Below are positions 25,801 to 37,800 of a stretch of 64,000 nucleotides of DNA, piece by piece (within the stretch, counting starts at the first letter, position 1; each line of letters starts with the position of its first letter). The notes below the pieces were generated by a model that did not search any database, was not told the origin of the DNA, and worked only from the letters and a program-made list of their open reading frames with translations. Where the stretch lies: assembly GCA_949361645.1 (NCBI GenBank), contig OX442427.1, positions 4,406,016-4,470,015 of the forward strand, written 5' to 3'. A program made the position numbers and the translations under genes. This DNA comes from Spongilla lacustris (Eukaryota > Porifera > Demospongiae > Spongillida > Spongillidae).

Positions 25801-28800
25801 CATCGATATCTAGTTCCATTTGAATTGGCAGTTTACATTTGTATCCACAAACACCGGTTCTGGGTCTTCCATTGCTCCATTCTAGCTGATCCAAGAGCTT
25901 TCACAAACGTGATGTCACCCTTCGTGACCAACCACTTGTGTATGATATCGACTAGCATGCCACTTCTCTCAGTGTCTCTGTGAGCACTGGCTCAAAGTTA
26001 GAGCACTCTGCCAAATTCTGCAAGCTGGCAGCCTACTCATCCGTTTTCTGTTCCCATTTATGAAACCAGAACATCTCCACAATGACCAATGGTTTGGGAG
26101 ACAATGAATGCTACCATCAGTTCGTTGAAATTTCATGATCCTTTTTCTAATGTCTGCCAACTTATTGTCTTAAAGGAAGTATTGAGTACATGTAACTAAG
26201 CCCATCCATCATAAGACCATGAAACACCCACACATGGACACTCCTTTGAAAATCACAATCGACTAATTAATGAAGTTATGTACACCCCAGTAGTACCAAT
26301 AATATGTGGGTAGTCTTACACATACATGTATGTACAAAATTGATACATTACTACACTGCACTACCACAAGTAACAGCAGTTTATTTATCACACTACATTG
26401 TATATTTACCTGAGTAATTTGTTTGTGCTGCAATAGCCATATTACAACATTGATCATTCTCTGTAGAAGAATTTGACAGCAGTACAGTTCACAACAATAA
26501 TTGAGGCAAAAGAACATAAAGCATCACATGCCATGTACATAACATTAATTTGCGAATGAGTTACATTCACATTCTATACATCTGTGATAACACCAAGGTG
26601 TGTTGTGATGTGGCGGTCCAGCAATGCACTAGTAGAGAGCTGTTTCGTCTGCGATATGGACGTAAAGTTTTTTCCTGATTTTTTTTATGTTTAGGGCTAA
26701 CACTTATTAATGTTAATGATAGATTATATGTTTTAACCTACATGTACCCGCATGAAATGGTGTATAAAACTTTCAACTCCATAAATGTTACACTAAAACA
26801 ATTTTAATTTTTTAATTCACTTTGGATATCATTCAACCATTGGCTCCCTAGATAACTGATCGAGCTGATGGAGAAGCGTGAAAAATTGTCCATGATCAAA
26901 AGCTAGTTGGGCATGGCCCACCCTTCGCGGGCCACGCCCAACCAGGTTAAAGTGAATACTTCATTTGATGCTGCAATCATTTTATCTCACTGAAATGGAA
27001 TATCAATGCAACGTTTAACACTTTTTTTCTATGTTTCATTCTAAAAATACACCCTTTCTAAAGTTGTTTCCGTGTTCTACAGGGGTTGAATGAGCTTAAC
27101 GCAAGCATCCCCAGATGTAACATGTAACATAAAATATATTAAACACAATCAGTTAAGTACAAGTGGATATTGGGATCAGATAATAATGAAGCATAGTGAA
27201 GGATTTGTGCATAGCCGCTATATTTAGTGAGAGTTAGAGGCCAGTATATGTGTGTTAACCTTGTGGAAAAACGTTCCCCAAGGATAACACCTGATCATTG
27301 TCATCATAATTGGTATATTAATCCATGTAAAAAGGGGAACAATCTTACAAACATGTATTTAAAGACATGAACACACAAAAAATTTGGGAAAGCTCTTTTC
27401 GATGTCTCATATCACACAGAAACCAATTTCAGTGGCAATAAATCAACGTCACACCAAATTAAGTCCAAATAATCATTTATTAACTTGCCAGCAAAACATT
27501 GATGCAATATCACAAACACGAATCAGTGCATGGACCAGAAGTTACATGACCACCACATTTCCTCATTGCTGTATCTTTAATACATTTGTTTTTGGCACAA
27601 CAAACCTTATGCACATAATCAAAGAATATTGAAAAGTATGAAACAAAATGGCCTGGATCAAATGTCAGTCATTGGCCAATGTGTCCACTTCTCTGAAAAT
27701 TATTTAGTTACATGTACATATTCACTTTATATACATACAATATTTTGTTTAACCCTGTGATTACATTGTGAAATTTCTTCACATCACCTAGTGATATGGG
27801 TAAGGAGAACCTCTGCAACAGTTCAGGAAGTTTTACATCAGCACAGCAGTTTGAAAATTCTACAGCAAGTTGTGAATTTCTGGGGAAGAGCCAAAAAAAA
27901 CTATGACAAGGAGCCACACAATTCAAATGCAAAGTCCATTCCAAAACAGATGAATCTCAAAACATACATGTACACAAAAGACAGCCTTTAAAATCTGATT
28001 TACAAAAGAAGCAGCATCAGCAAATAATTGAAAGTACAGTGCCGGCTCGCAAGAGCGAACATTCATTGTGGAGTTAGGAAAACATAGCGCAACCATATCG
28101 CTTTCATCAGCAAAATTCATTTGGTTTAGGCTGGTCCAATATCAATAGATGAAAGTGGTATGATTGCACTATGAACACCAACAGTTTTCCTAACTCCACG
28201 ATGAATATGCCTTATTTTTCGCTCTTGTGAGGTGTCACTTTTCGCTCTTGCGAGCCGGCACTGTATTGTAAATGAGGTCATCTACTGAAGAAGCAGATAA
28301 GCTTACACTCATTGAAGTGTTGAAAGAAACCGAAGAGGATCATAACGTGTAATTAAAACCAATATATCTGTACAACTGCTTGGAATCATATTAACACAAA
28401 CCAAATGATATGTAACTTCAAAGGAGTAAAATTATAAGCTACTTACATTGAGGTGACCGCTTGATGACTTGCAATATATATATTACTTTCAGAAAGAGGG
28501 TATATCACCAGTGCTTTCCCCCAATGCACTAAATGAGAAGCAAACTGCAGCGCTTGTGATAGAGGAATGTCAGCATCCAAAGCAAGGTTTCTGAGGCTAA
28601 AAATAAATATGATATAAGTAACCACAGGAATGGAATGCCACATTATACACAAGTTAAAAAATAATAACTTCATTCACACGAAGAGACTGAAGTGTTACAA
28701 AGCCATAGTTAGGGGGTACTATAAATGGGTGACATTTGAATTCAGTTGCTCCCACTAAACCCGCTTTTGACAAGGAAGTAGGCATACACCCGTTTATCTA

Positions 28801-31800
28801 TGTTGATAAATAGAGGGGGTGGAACTGTATTTTTGTACCACAAACACCACCCTCCGAAGAAACATACACTTTATATCATGAAAATTGACAGGCAGACTGT
28901 GAGCTGCCTTTTGTGATGACCCTATACTTCATTCCAATTCTGGTTAGAAACTTATAGTACCATGATTTAGAAGGCACCCAGGATATCTTATGTATCTTGA
29001 AGAAACCAAGCACCATTGGCATGAGCAAAGTACTTGATAGCGGAAAACCATCGTTGTACTGTGCCACTATCATACTGGCAAGAATGCAAAGCAAGCTGTA
29101 AGGCACTTTGGTGTTCTTTGAATCAGGTACTGGCCCACTGGGTCCTTCGGGTTTTGCAAAGTCCACACTTCTTTTCACTTATAGCGTCTAGTATGAAGCC
29201 CATGATGCTAGATTGCTTCATTGGTGACTTTGTAACCAAACCAGCGTCGTTCTTAGAAAAATTCCACATCTCACTATCACGAAAGGTCCTAAATCAAAAT
29301 AGTGCGAGTGTTATGTTGTTCGCATGTTATAAATGTATAATCACACTCCAAGGGCAAGGTTCAACACTATTCAATCTAATCTAACAATGGCTTTATAGTT
29401 TCCTCTATGGAGACAGAATAAACTCTCTCATACATTCGCCACCAACACCACGATGTATGATTTAATCCTTTTGTGACGGCCGTTGAGAATGAAATGCATT
29501 ACGTATGTGTATAATGCGAGGGGGCGGGCGGGGGGGGGGGGGGGGGCAAGAAAAACTGTATGGACCCCCCCCCCCCCCCCCCCCCCCATCATCCAACTTT
29601 GTAGAGCTTAACGAGGGGATTACAAATCTGCTTTCAGAATACAAATCGGACGTAAAGGAAAAAAGATACAAGGGATCAAAAAAGGGGGGCATAGGGGTTG
29701 GTACCACCCTACACCAATTACATTGTGTTTTTGTATCTTTTTGTTTCGTTTCGGGTTTACATGAGAGTAGCATTGATATATTCCTCCCAGCTAAAGAACT
29801 TCACTGAGATCTCACACATAATAGCTAGATGCTTGTAAAACCGTCAGTGAGAGATTTAACGTTTAACCCCTAGTGGTTATTTCCTATTGCTAACCGAAAC
29901 AGGAAATAACCACTAGGGGGTTAAACATTAAATACGTAACTGCTCGTTTTACAAGTGTCTAGCGATTATGTGTGAGATCGCAGTGAAGCTCTTTAGCTGG
30001 GAGGAATATATCAATGCTACTCCCATGTAAATCCGAAACGAAACAAAAAAGTTACAAAAACACGTGAAAATGTAATGGGCGTAGGGTGGTACCCCCTACA
30101 CCCCCCTTTTTTGACCCCTTGTATCTTGTATAATGGATATCAAAATATGTAAACGTAATTTTTAACTCACCCAATAAATGAAATACGTAGGTTTTAATAT
30201 GTATAAATAAAGATTGTGCAAAAAAAATTTATACTGATACGTATTTCACTTTAATTCTACAGTAGAGTAGATGCACATGTAGCTGCTCCTCTCTAAGGTT
30301 TCAATAGAGTGGTAACATCATTTTGACAGGAAATCACAATTAATCATTCTAGAAGAAACAACAAGTCCTTGCAAGGTTACAGATACTTCAGAGCATAAAG
30401 AGAAGATAGTGGCACATAGTGGTACAGCAGAGGCAAATGATCACATGTCATATTGTGCACCTATGAGGTTGCTACATGTACATGTATGCTCAACACGTAA
30501 ATAACTCCTAACTTTAAAAAGAAGAAATTAAATTACTAGTAGATCCTTACATCTATTTACATTACAACACCCACACAAATATAGTTAAGTGTACAACAGA
30601 CTCTTACAACTGCTTCCAGAACTATACCACACTATTATCACCCTTTTAGGTAGAACACCAATTGTACGTAATAGAAGTTGCTGGAGAACTGATCCAATCA
30701 CACATTCTACCTGTATGTGTATGCTGGCTATGGATCTTGTGTTTTCAATTTCAGCTGGAATTTCATGAACAATAAACCTTCTATCAGCAAGTAAAGACGT
30801 TATTGCAATATTCCACAATGCTACACACAGTGCACAGTGATGTAATTATCTGAGGCTCAGTCACACCAGCCTTTCAAAACTATTAACTAATAACACCCAG
30901 TGGAGTGACAAATCAATACTTAGCAGTGTTAGTGTTTATAATTTGACAGCAAATAAGACGATTTAAGCAGAAACACTGAGCCCACAGTCAACTCTGAAAC
31001 AAAATGACGATCACACCATTTTATCGACATCTGAGTCTGAAGATTCATAGTAGTTCAACATTGTTGATCACATGAGAGAGCCAAAAACAATCATTTTGAC
31101 TTCGGATGCCTTTATACCAAACAGATGACCTACACAACTAGCCAAGTTAATGGGGAATAAATGTCCCTCAGGGGTAATACATACAATTATTAATTACTCA
31201 TAATTTTTTGGATCTAAATAAGGTCGCAGATATAAATATAATCCAAATAATGCTTGTTGACTCTTTCCACTATAAAGTTCTTTTTTTTTAACTTTGCACA
31301 AGGGCTTTACTGACATTGATATGTTCAGATCACATTATAATAGCCAAGTACTATGCACATACATGTGTATTCCTACTTGATTCTAGCCAATAAAAGCATC
31401 CACCTTCTCATCAGAAATGAAGTTTGCCTAACTTACTGGTGCAAATTCAGTTGATTACATTGTTCGACTATATTGCTGCATTGAATAACATACTATCAAC
31501 CAATACAATTTTTCTTCACATAACCATAAATATTAATTTCAATCAAAATTTGCATTGTGGCGTTGACGGTTGAAAGTGTTGAACCTGGTGCCTGCCTTCC
31601 AGCCCCAAATTTATGCTCATCTTCTCCATCGTCACCGTTATATATGCTAGGAGTCAGATCCTCACGCACAAACTGGGACACAGAGGGGTGCGTCCTTTTC
31701 ACCCACCAAAGTATTGTGTATGTATAGGCTGAGGTCAGTGTCCGCTCATCACGACCTCCGTGTCATTTAAAAATTGGTATGGGCAATTTGCTAATTTCGA

Positions 31801-34800
31801 TTGTAATTTTAAACAAATAATAAGATATATTTGTCATCCATCACGCATGCCTGACAGCCTGGTTGGCTATGCTGGCCCCTACAATTAATTATCTTAAACT
31901 TCATATAAATAAAATGATTTACCTCTTCAATGGAGAAATGGCCCTTATTAGCCTGTGCAGTGCAGGGTTGCATGATGAGGGTAGAGAAGCCAGTACAAAA
32001 TCACATGTATCTAGCAGCAACAATGCAGAGCAGGATCTAGGGCATTTGTTGACAAAAAGAATAAATGTAAACTTTGCAAATACAAATAAATGTTATAGCA
32101 TTGGTCAGACAAATCTACCAAAACATTTCATGGCTGCTTTCTATAATCGGTTTAAGGTATGCAATTAGAAGTGGACAGTAATTGATTCTAATTTGATACA
32201 TACATAGAGGACATCAGACTTTTCGTACACAATTAATGGGAGCTAAATTGTTTAGTGTACGAGCTGGCTATGTGACAGCCAAAGTGACAACTGTTTTCTG
32301 CCGGAGTATAACCTAGAAACACGTACAGAGCTCACAGCAATCATTACGTCAAATTGTTCGACAAACCAAAACCAATAGCTTTCCCAGACTACAAGAATAC
32401 ACTCATTATACATGGACAGTGATGGTTTATCCAGCAACACAGCCAACACGACATTGTACCTTGTACGCATTCGCTACACTAAAAATTGCAATGTGGTTGA
32501 ATGATCCAAACATTGGAGGTAAGCCATGCAGCTTGGAGTATTAAATCAAAGGATTCAGAAAGCAGTCAGGGGGATCTTGGAGAAACAGCTGCTCAGCATG
32601 ATGCTACATGTATAATGCTCTGAGCAGAATTTTTTGTTTTTCTGACATGACTTGATTAATGGGGATGTAATGCTAAACAGTACATTAAGTGGAACTAAAG
32701 ACTTGAAAAGTGGATTCATATCCAGAATTGAAGCCAAAATCCCACACACCATCCCATATATAATGTTATCATTCAACATGAATGTCCTTGGTGTAGATGA
32801 AATATTCATGGGCTGAAAACACTTCGTTTCACATTTCCTGTGAAACTAGTGTCTGAGTAAAATATAAGATACACCATGGCTTCAATTCAACTCCCACTTC
32901 TGGTTGCTCATATCAGCATACCAATCTGCTTCAGCATTTTCATTGGGTACCACAGATATTTCCTAAGTTATAAAATCTGGCTGGTAGGACTCAACTATCC
33001 TACAAACAGTACAATTAATGACATATAACTCCAATTTTTTATGGACTTAGTTAAATCTAAGAAGCTTTGAATCTTGAAATAATGCATCATTAATTAGAGT
33101 CATTCCCTGGTCACACCAGTGCATAAGGTGACAGGCTGTGCTACTACCTAACCTTATTGCAATTTTGTGAGACCCTCTTTGGCTCACAGTCTCAAAAACA
33201 GGCTACATGTAGTTCAAAAAATTGCCTTTACTAAGCTGGCCGATGTAGATCGATAACTACATGTATGCATGCCGAAGTCATGCGAAAAACAGGAAGAAAT
33301 TAGGTTTTAAGGTTTAGGGTTGGTAGCACGAAGCGTGCGACGACGCCAACCCAACTTTCCTCCCAGAGCACGAATCTGGTGTCAAATTACACTGTCCAGA
33401 CACACTTCATTGCACCAAACAGGCGCAATTTGAAATTTTTTATCTGGCTCGTCCCTAGTCCAGGAAGCGGACAAGGCACCATACTGCACGCTTTGCACAC
33501 CACACTTACACCTGAGGGTGCGCATATTTATGAAAGCAAAAACACATCATTTTCTGGGGTTCAAGCAAACAGGTTCAGTCAAAATATCTACATTTTATTG
33601 GAAAAGTTATAAATCATTCATTTTAGAACACATAGTTATACTTATACATGTACATGTATATTCATGCACAAAAGATAGTCTGAATCAAACATCCTTGTAC
33701 AACAGTGCTATTTAAAATCTAAAAGGCTTGTACATGTAGAAGGCTAAACCTTTTACATGTACCTTTGATACACAATAACGCACCCTTTAATATAATCATC
33801 ACATCTGTACCTTATGGAGGTTGAAATACTTGCAGTCTGAGTGGTCTATATGAACATACACATGTTTAAATGCATGACATGTACACAACAACAATGCACA
33901 TACCTCAGCTGGCCCCACATACATCCTAACTGTACACTAAATGCTTCATCTATTTTCATGATCATTTCGATAATGACAACAAAATTAACGATTTGATCAT
34001 CAGGAGTCCCACTACGTGTACATGGAATAGTAACAGCGAGTCTCGTTTTAATGACATTCATAATTAAACGGAGCAACTCACAATATACACCATCCTGCAT
34101 GGTAACACTGAGCACTGCAGCATGGTGGGTTCTGAACGATTGCTACGTACGCTTTGTAAATGTAAATTTATTGCTATGCACCTATCAATATTACGTGAGA
34201 CCCCCTCCCCCCCCCCCAGGGGGCATTGGGAGGGATTTGACCTTTATTAAAGCAAATCGTCCCTGGTTGGGGGTCAAATGCCTACGCTGTACTACGTGCA
34301 TGGTTTGATAAAAGGTCAAACCCTTGGCGGGACTATGTGGTCTAGTAATGATATTCACGTGTCAAATCCAGGAAAACGGGGGGGGGGGGGGGGGGGGTCG
34401 GTCTCATAAAAATGATAGGCGCACTAGCACCAGAATGAGATGTACCACGTGGCTAGTAAACAATATAACTGTATCATTTTATCATCAGGCAAGCCACCTG
34501 CACACAGTGCAGGTTTAGGGCAAAATGAACCTACACTAGTGCAGATGTGCACCTGGCATTTCGAACACTGACATACAATAATATGGCTTGCAAATTCTAC
34601 TTTTTTCACTTGTATTGGGATAGCTATAGGCAATAATTCCATGTAATTAACTTTATTGTATAGGGCTTTGTTTTGAAAATCTATATTCCACATTTTTGCA
34701 GTGATCTGCATGTTTTTCTGGTTTTGCTCTCAAGTCTATTGTCCTTTTTGCACGTGATGCAAATCATATCTGTCTTGAATCAATGCTGGGTTGAAAACTA

Positions 34801-37800
34801 ACAAAGAAACAACATAATAAAATCAAGGGTCAACTCCTACTACTCCAGTAGCACCACAGATTGGGCTGGCTGCATGGCTGCTGGGGTGCTGAGGCTAGGG
34901 AAACACTTACACATCTTCCCACTTGTATGGCTATACCAATGAGGTACACCACGTCCCAGGCCACGACTTCCATTTATGACAGACTCAGCCTCACTTTGGT
35001 GAGGTCCTATGCAAGTGCTGGATCTTCAGTATTTTATTTCTGTTAGGAAGTCTGGCCAGTGTCTTGTTTGGGACTTTACCACAAGGGAAGCTAGAGCTGT
35101 AGCCACAGCTGCTGAAGCCAGGAAGAAGGAAAAATATGCTCTGCTGTCCAAATCCCACCATTTTGTCCCAATTGCAATTGATACCCCAGGTGCCCTTGGC
35201 CCTGATGCTCTCAGTTTGCTCACAGATATCAGCAGGCGTCAGCAGAGCATGACACATGAGCACGGCAATGCTGCCTCTGTATTAGACACTACAAGTAGCG
35301 TGTAATTTATATAGTGTTACCCTGTGTATCCCGTTTATTATTACATGTTAAAAACCATCCAATAGTGGCTAGGGATGGACACGGCTAGAGGTTCCTCATG
35401 TGCTCTTGACAACCTTGGCAACCATGCTACTACCTGTAAATGGGGTGGTGATGTCGTAACCCATCACAACCATCTGCATAATGTGCTTGTAGATTTCTGC
35501 CATCGTGCCCATCTAGGAGTGAGAGTTGAGTCTGGCAGTGGCCTTACACCAGACCTAGGCCATACCCGGCCAGCAGATGTTCTTGTCCTCAATCGGGAGA
35601 GAGGGAAACATGCTGCCCTTGACAAACGACCCCAAGTGTTCAGAGCTGGGTTGGGTGTGTATCCCTCTTGTGGTGGAGACCAATGGAAACTGTGGAAGGG
35701 AAGCCCCATCTACCTTCTCCCACCTGGCTTTTCACCTGGCCATCACCACTTCCTCCCTCAAAGGTAAGGTTCTTACAGAGCTCTACAGCAGGCTGAACTT
35801 CACCCTGGTCAGGGCCGTGGCTAGGGCCTTACTGGCAAGGTGTGCACCCTCCCTTGGCTTCCTGGACATCCGTGGAACATTTCTGTGTATATGTAGTATC
35901 ATAAATATAATGTTATAAAAATTCTTTGCGTTTGAATCATTATAACTTGCTTATTGTTATATTGTAATGTTATCTCGTAATACATGTTTTAAAAAAGGAA
36001 TGTTAACCTAGAGTAAATGACCCCAAGTGTTCAGAGCTGGGTTGAGTGTGTATCCCTCTTGCGGTGGAGACCAATGGAAACTGTGGAAGGGAAGCCCCAT
36101 CTACCTTCTCCCGCCTGGCTTTTCACCTGGCCATCACCACTTCCTCCCTCAAAGGTAAGGTTCTTACAGAGTTCTACAGCAGGCTGAACTTCACCCTGGG
36201 CAAGGTGTGCACCCTCCCTTGGCTTCCTGGACATCCATGGAACATTTCTGTGTATATGTAGTATCATAAATATAATGTTATAAAAATTCTTTGCGTTTGA
36301 ATCATTATAACTTGCTTATTGTTATATTGTAATGTTATCTCGTAATACATGTTTTTAAAAAGTTATTAAGATACTACATATAAGCGTATAATTTTAAGGT
36401 GGTGAATACATGTATGTGTAACCTAAGTGTATTGTATTATTATTATATATTTAACAGTGAAGTGTATACAATTCTGCAGCCAAAGGAATACAAGCCACCC
36501 TGATTCCATACACATTTCCTCGTTGGTTGGGTTCTTTATGTGCTCAGCGGCTGCTGCTGCTGAATTTGCCATGATACATGCTTCCAAAACAAAAAAAAGG
36601 ATTTTGCAGAGAGGTCAGATACAGTCGAAGGCAGTCGGCTTGCCACTGAGCCAGTTAGAAGCAAGAATGACTGCTGAGCGTGAGGTACTAAGATCTTGTA
36701 ATGTTGAGTTTAAAGAACAGATTTAACTTAAGCAGGATTCTTATGCAATGATCTCTTACCACATTTAATTAAGTTGCAAGACACAGAGTAATACTTGAAA
36801 AATGATACATGTATTGTGCTACTTGTGAGACATTAATCAAATACTTCTCTGCCTTCGTAATGCAAAATCTGTCTTCTCTTTGGGTGGCACGTACTTGGCA
36901 CCACATAGTAGGTGCAACTAATTCTGGACACCCGAGAACACAGCATTGCCTCCTTCCTTCTGCAGCATGCTGTTGCTACATGACTTTGTTGCTTATAAAG
37001 AACTACACTGTATTGATTAATTGTCTATATGAAAAATGCATGCAGAGCTGCAACTGTATACTTTCACGTAAACCACAAGTAAATACCAAAATTCTATGAC
37101 ATTGTAAAAGCAGCAATTATGAGACGCTATCGCTTTCTTGGGGGTGTTATTGGAGACTGCATGATAGCAGACGATTTTGTGAGGAAGAAGGTTGCAATGT
37201 GGGTAGATTGTGTTGTGAAACTCTCCAAGGCAGCTACCAAGTCACCACAAGCCGCTTATACTGCTCTCTCCAAATCCCTTCAGTGTGAATGGTCATACCT
37301 GCAGCGAGTCATGCATAACTGTGGAGGTGCTTTTGTCCCACTGCAAGATGCGATTTTAAAGGCTTTCTACCCAGCATTGTTTGAAGGAGATTTGTCAGAT
37401 GCTGAATGTAAACTGTTTTCTTTACCAACTCGTTTTGCTGGCTTGGGGATCAATAATCCTACTGAAACAGCATCATCGTCCTACCACACCTCTACCCAGG
37501 GTACCAAAGTTGTGGTAGAAGCTATTAAGGGATGTGGTGAATTTAGCTCTGCCTGTCACCTGGATGCAATCAGCAAGGCAAGATATGAGACGCGAAAAGC
37601 ACTTGACGAGGTTTCCAAACAGAAACTAGATGCCATTCTTGCAACTCTTTCACCAGGCAGACAACGTGCAATCATGAGGGTGGTTGAGGGCAAAACGTCC
37701 AGCTGGTTGACGACTCTGCCACTCCAAAGTTGCCACTTTGATTTGGCTCCTGTACAGTTCAGAGATGGCCTAGCTCTGCGCTATTTGCGACATCCATCTA

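Noticed and set aside
29505..29807. Frame with long proline run
   Set aside because: The prolines come from the C homopolymer; the rest of the frame lies in the palindrome arm and has no recognisable content.
37119..37121. ATG as start of the 290-residue reverse-transcriptase frame
   Set aside because: It lies inside the target-site duplication, so the element itself begins downstream and in mid-protein.
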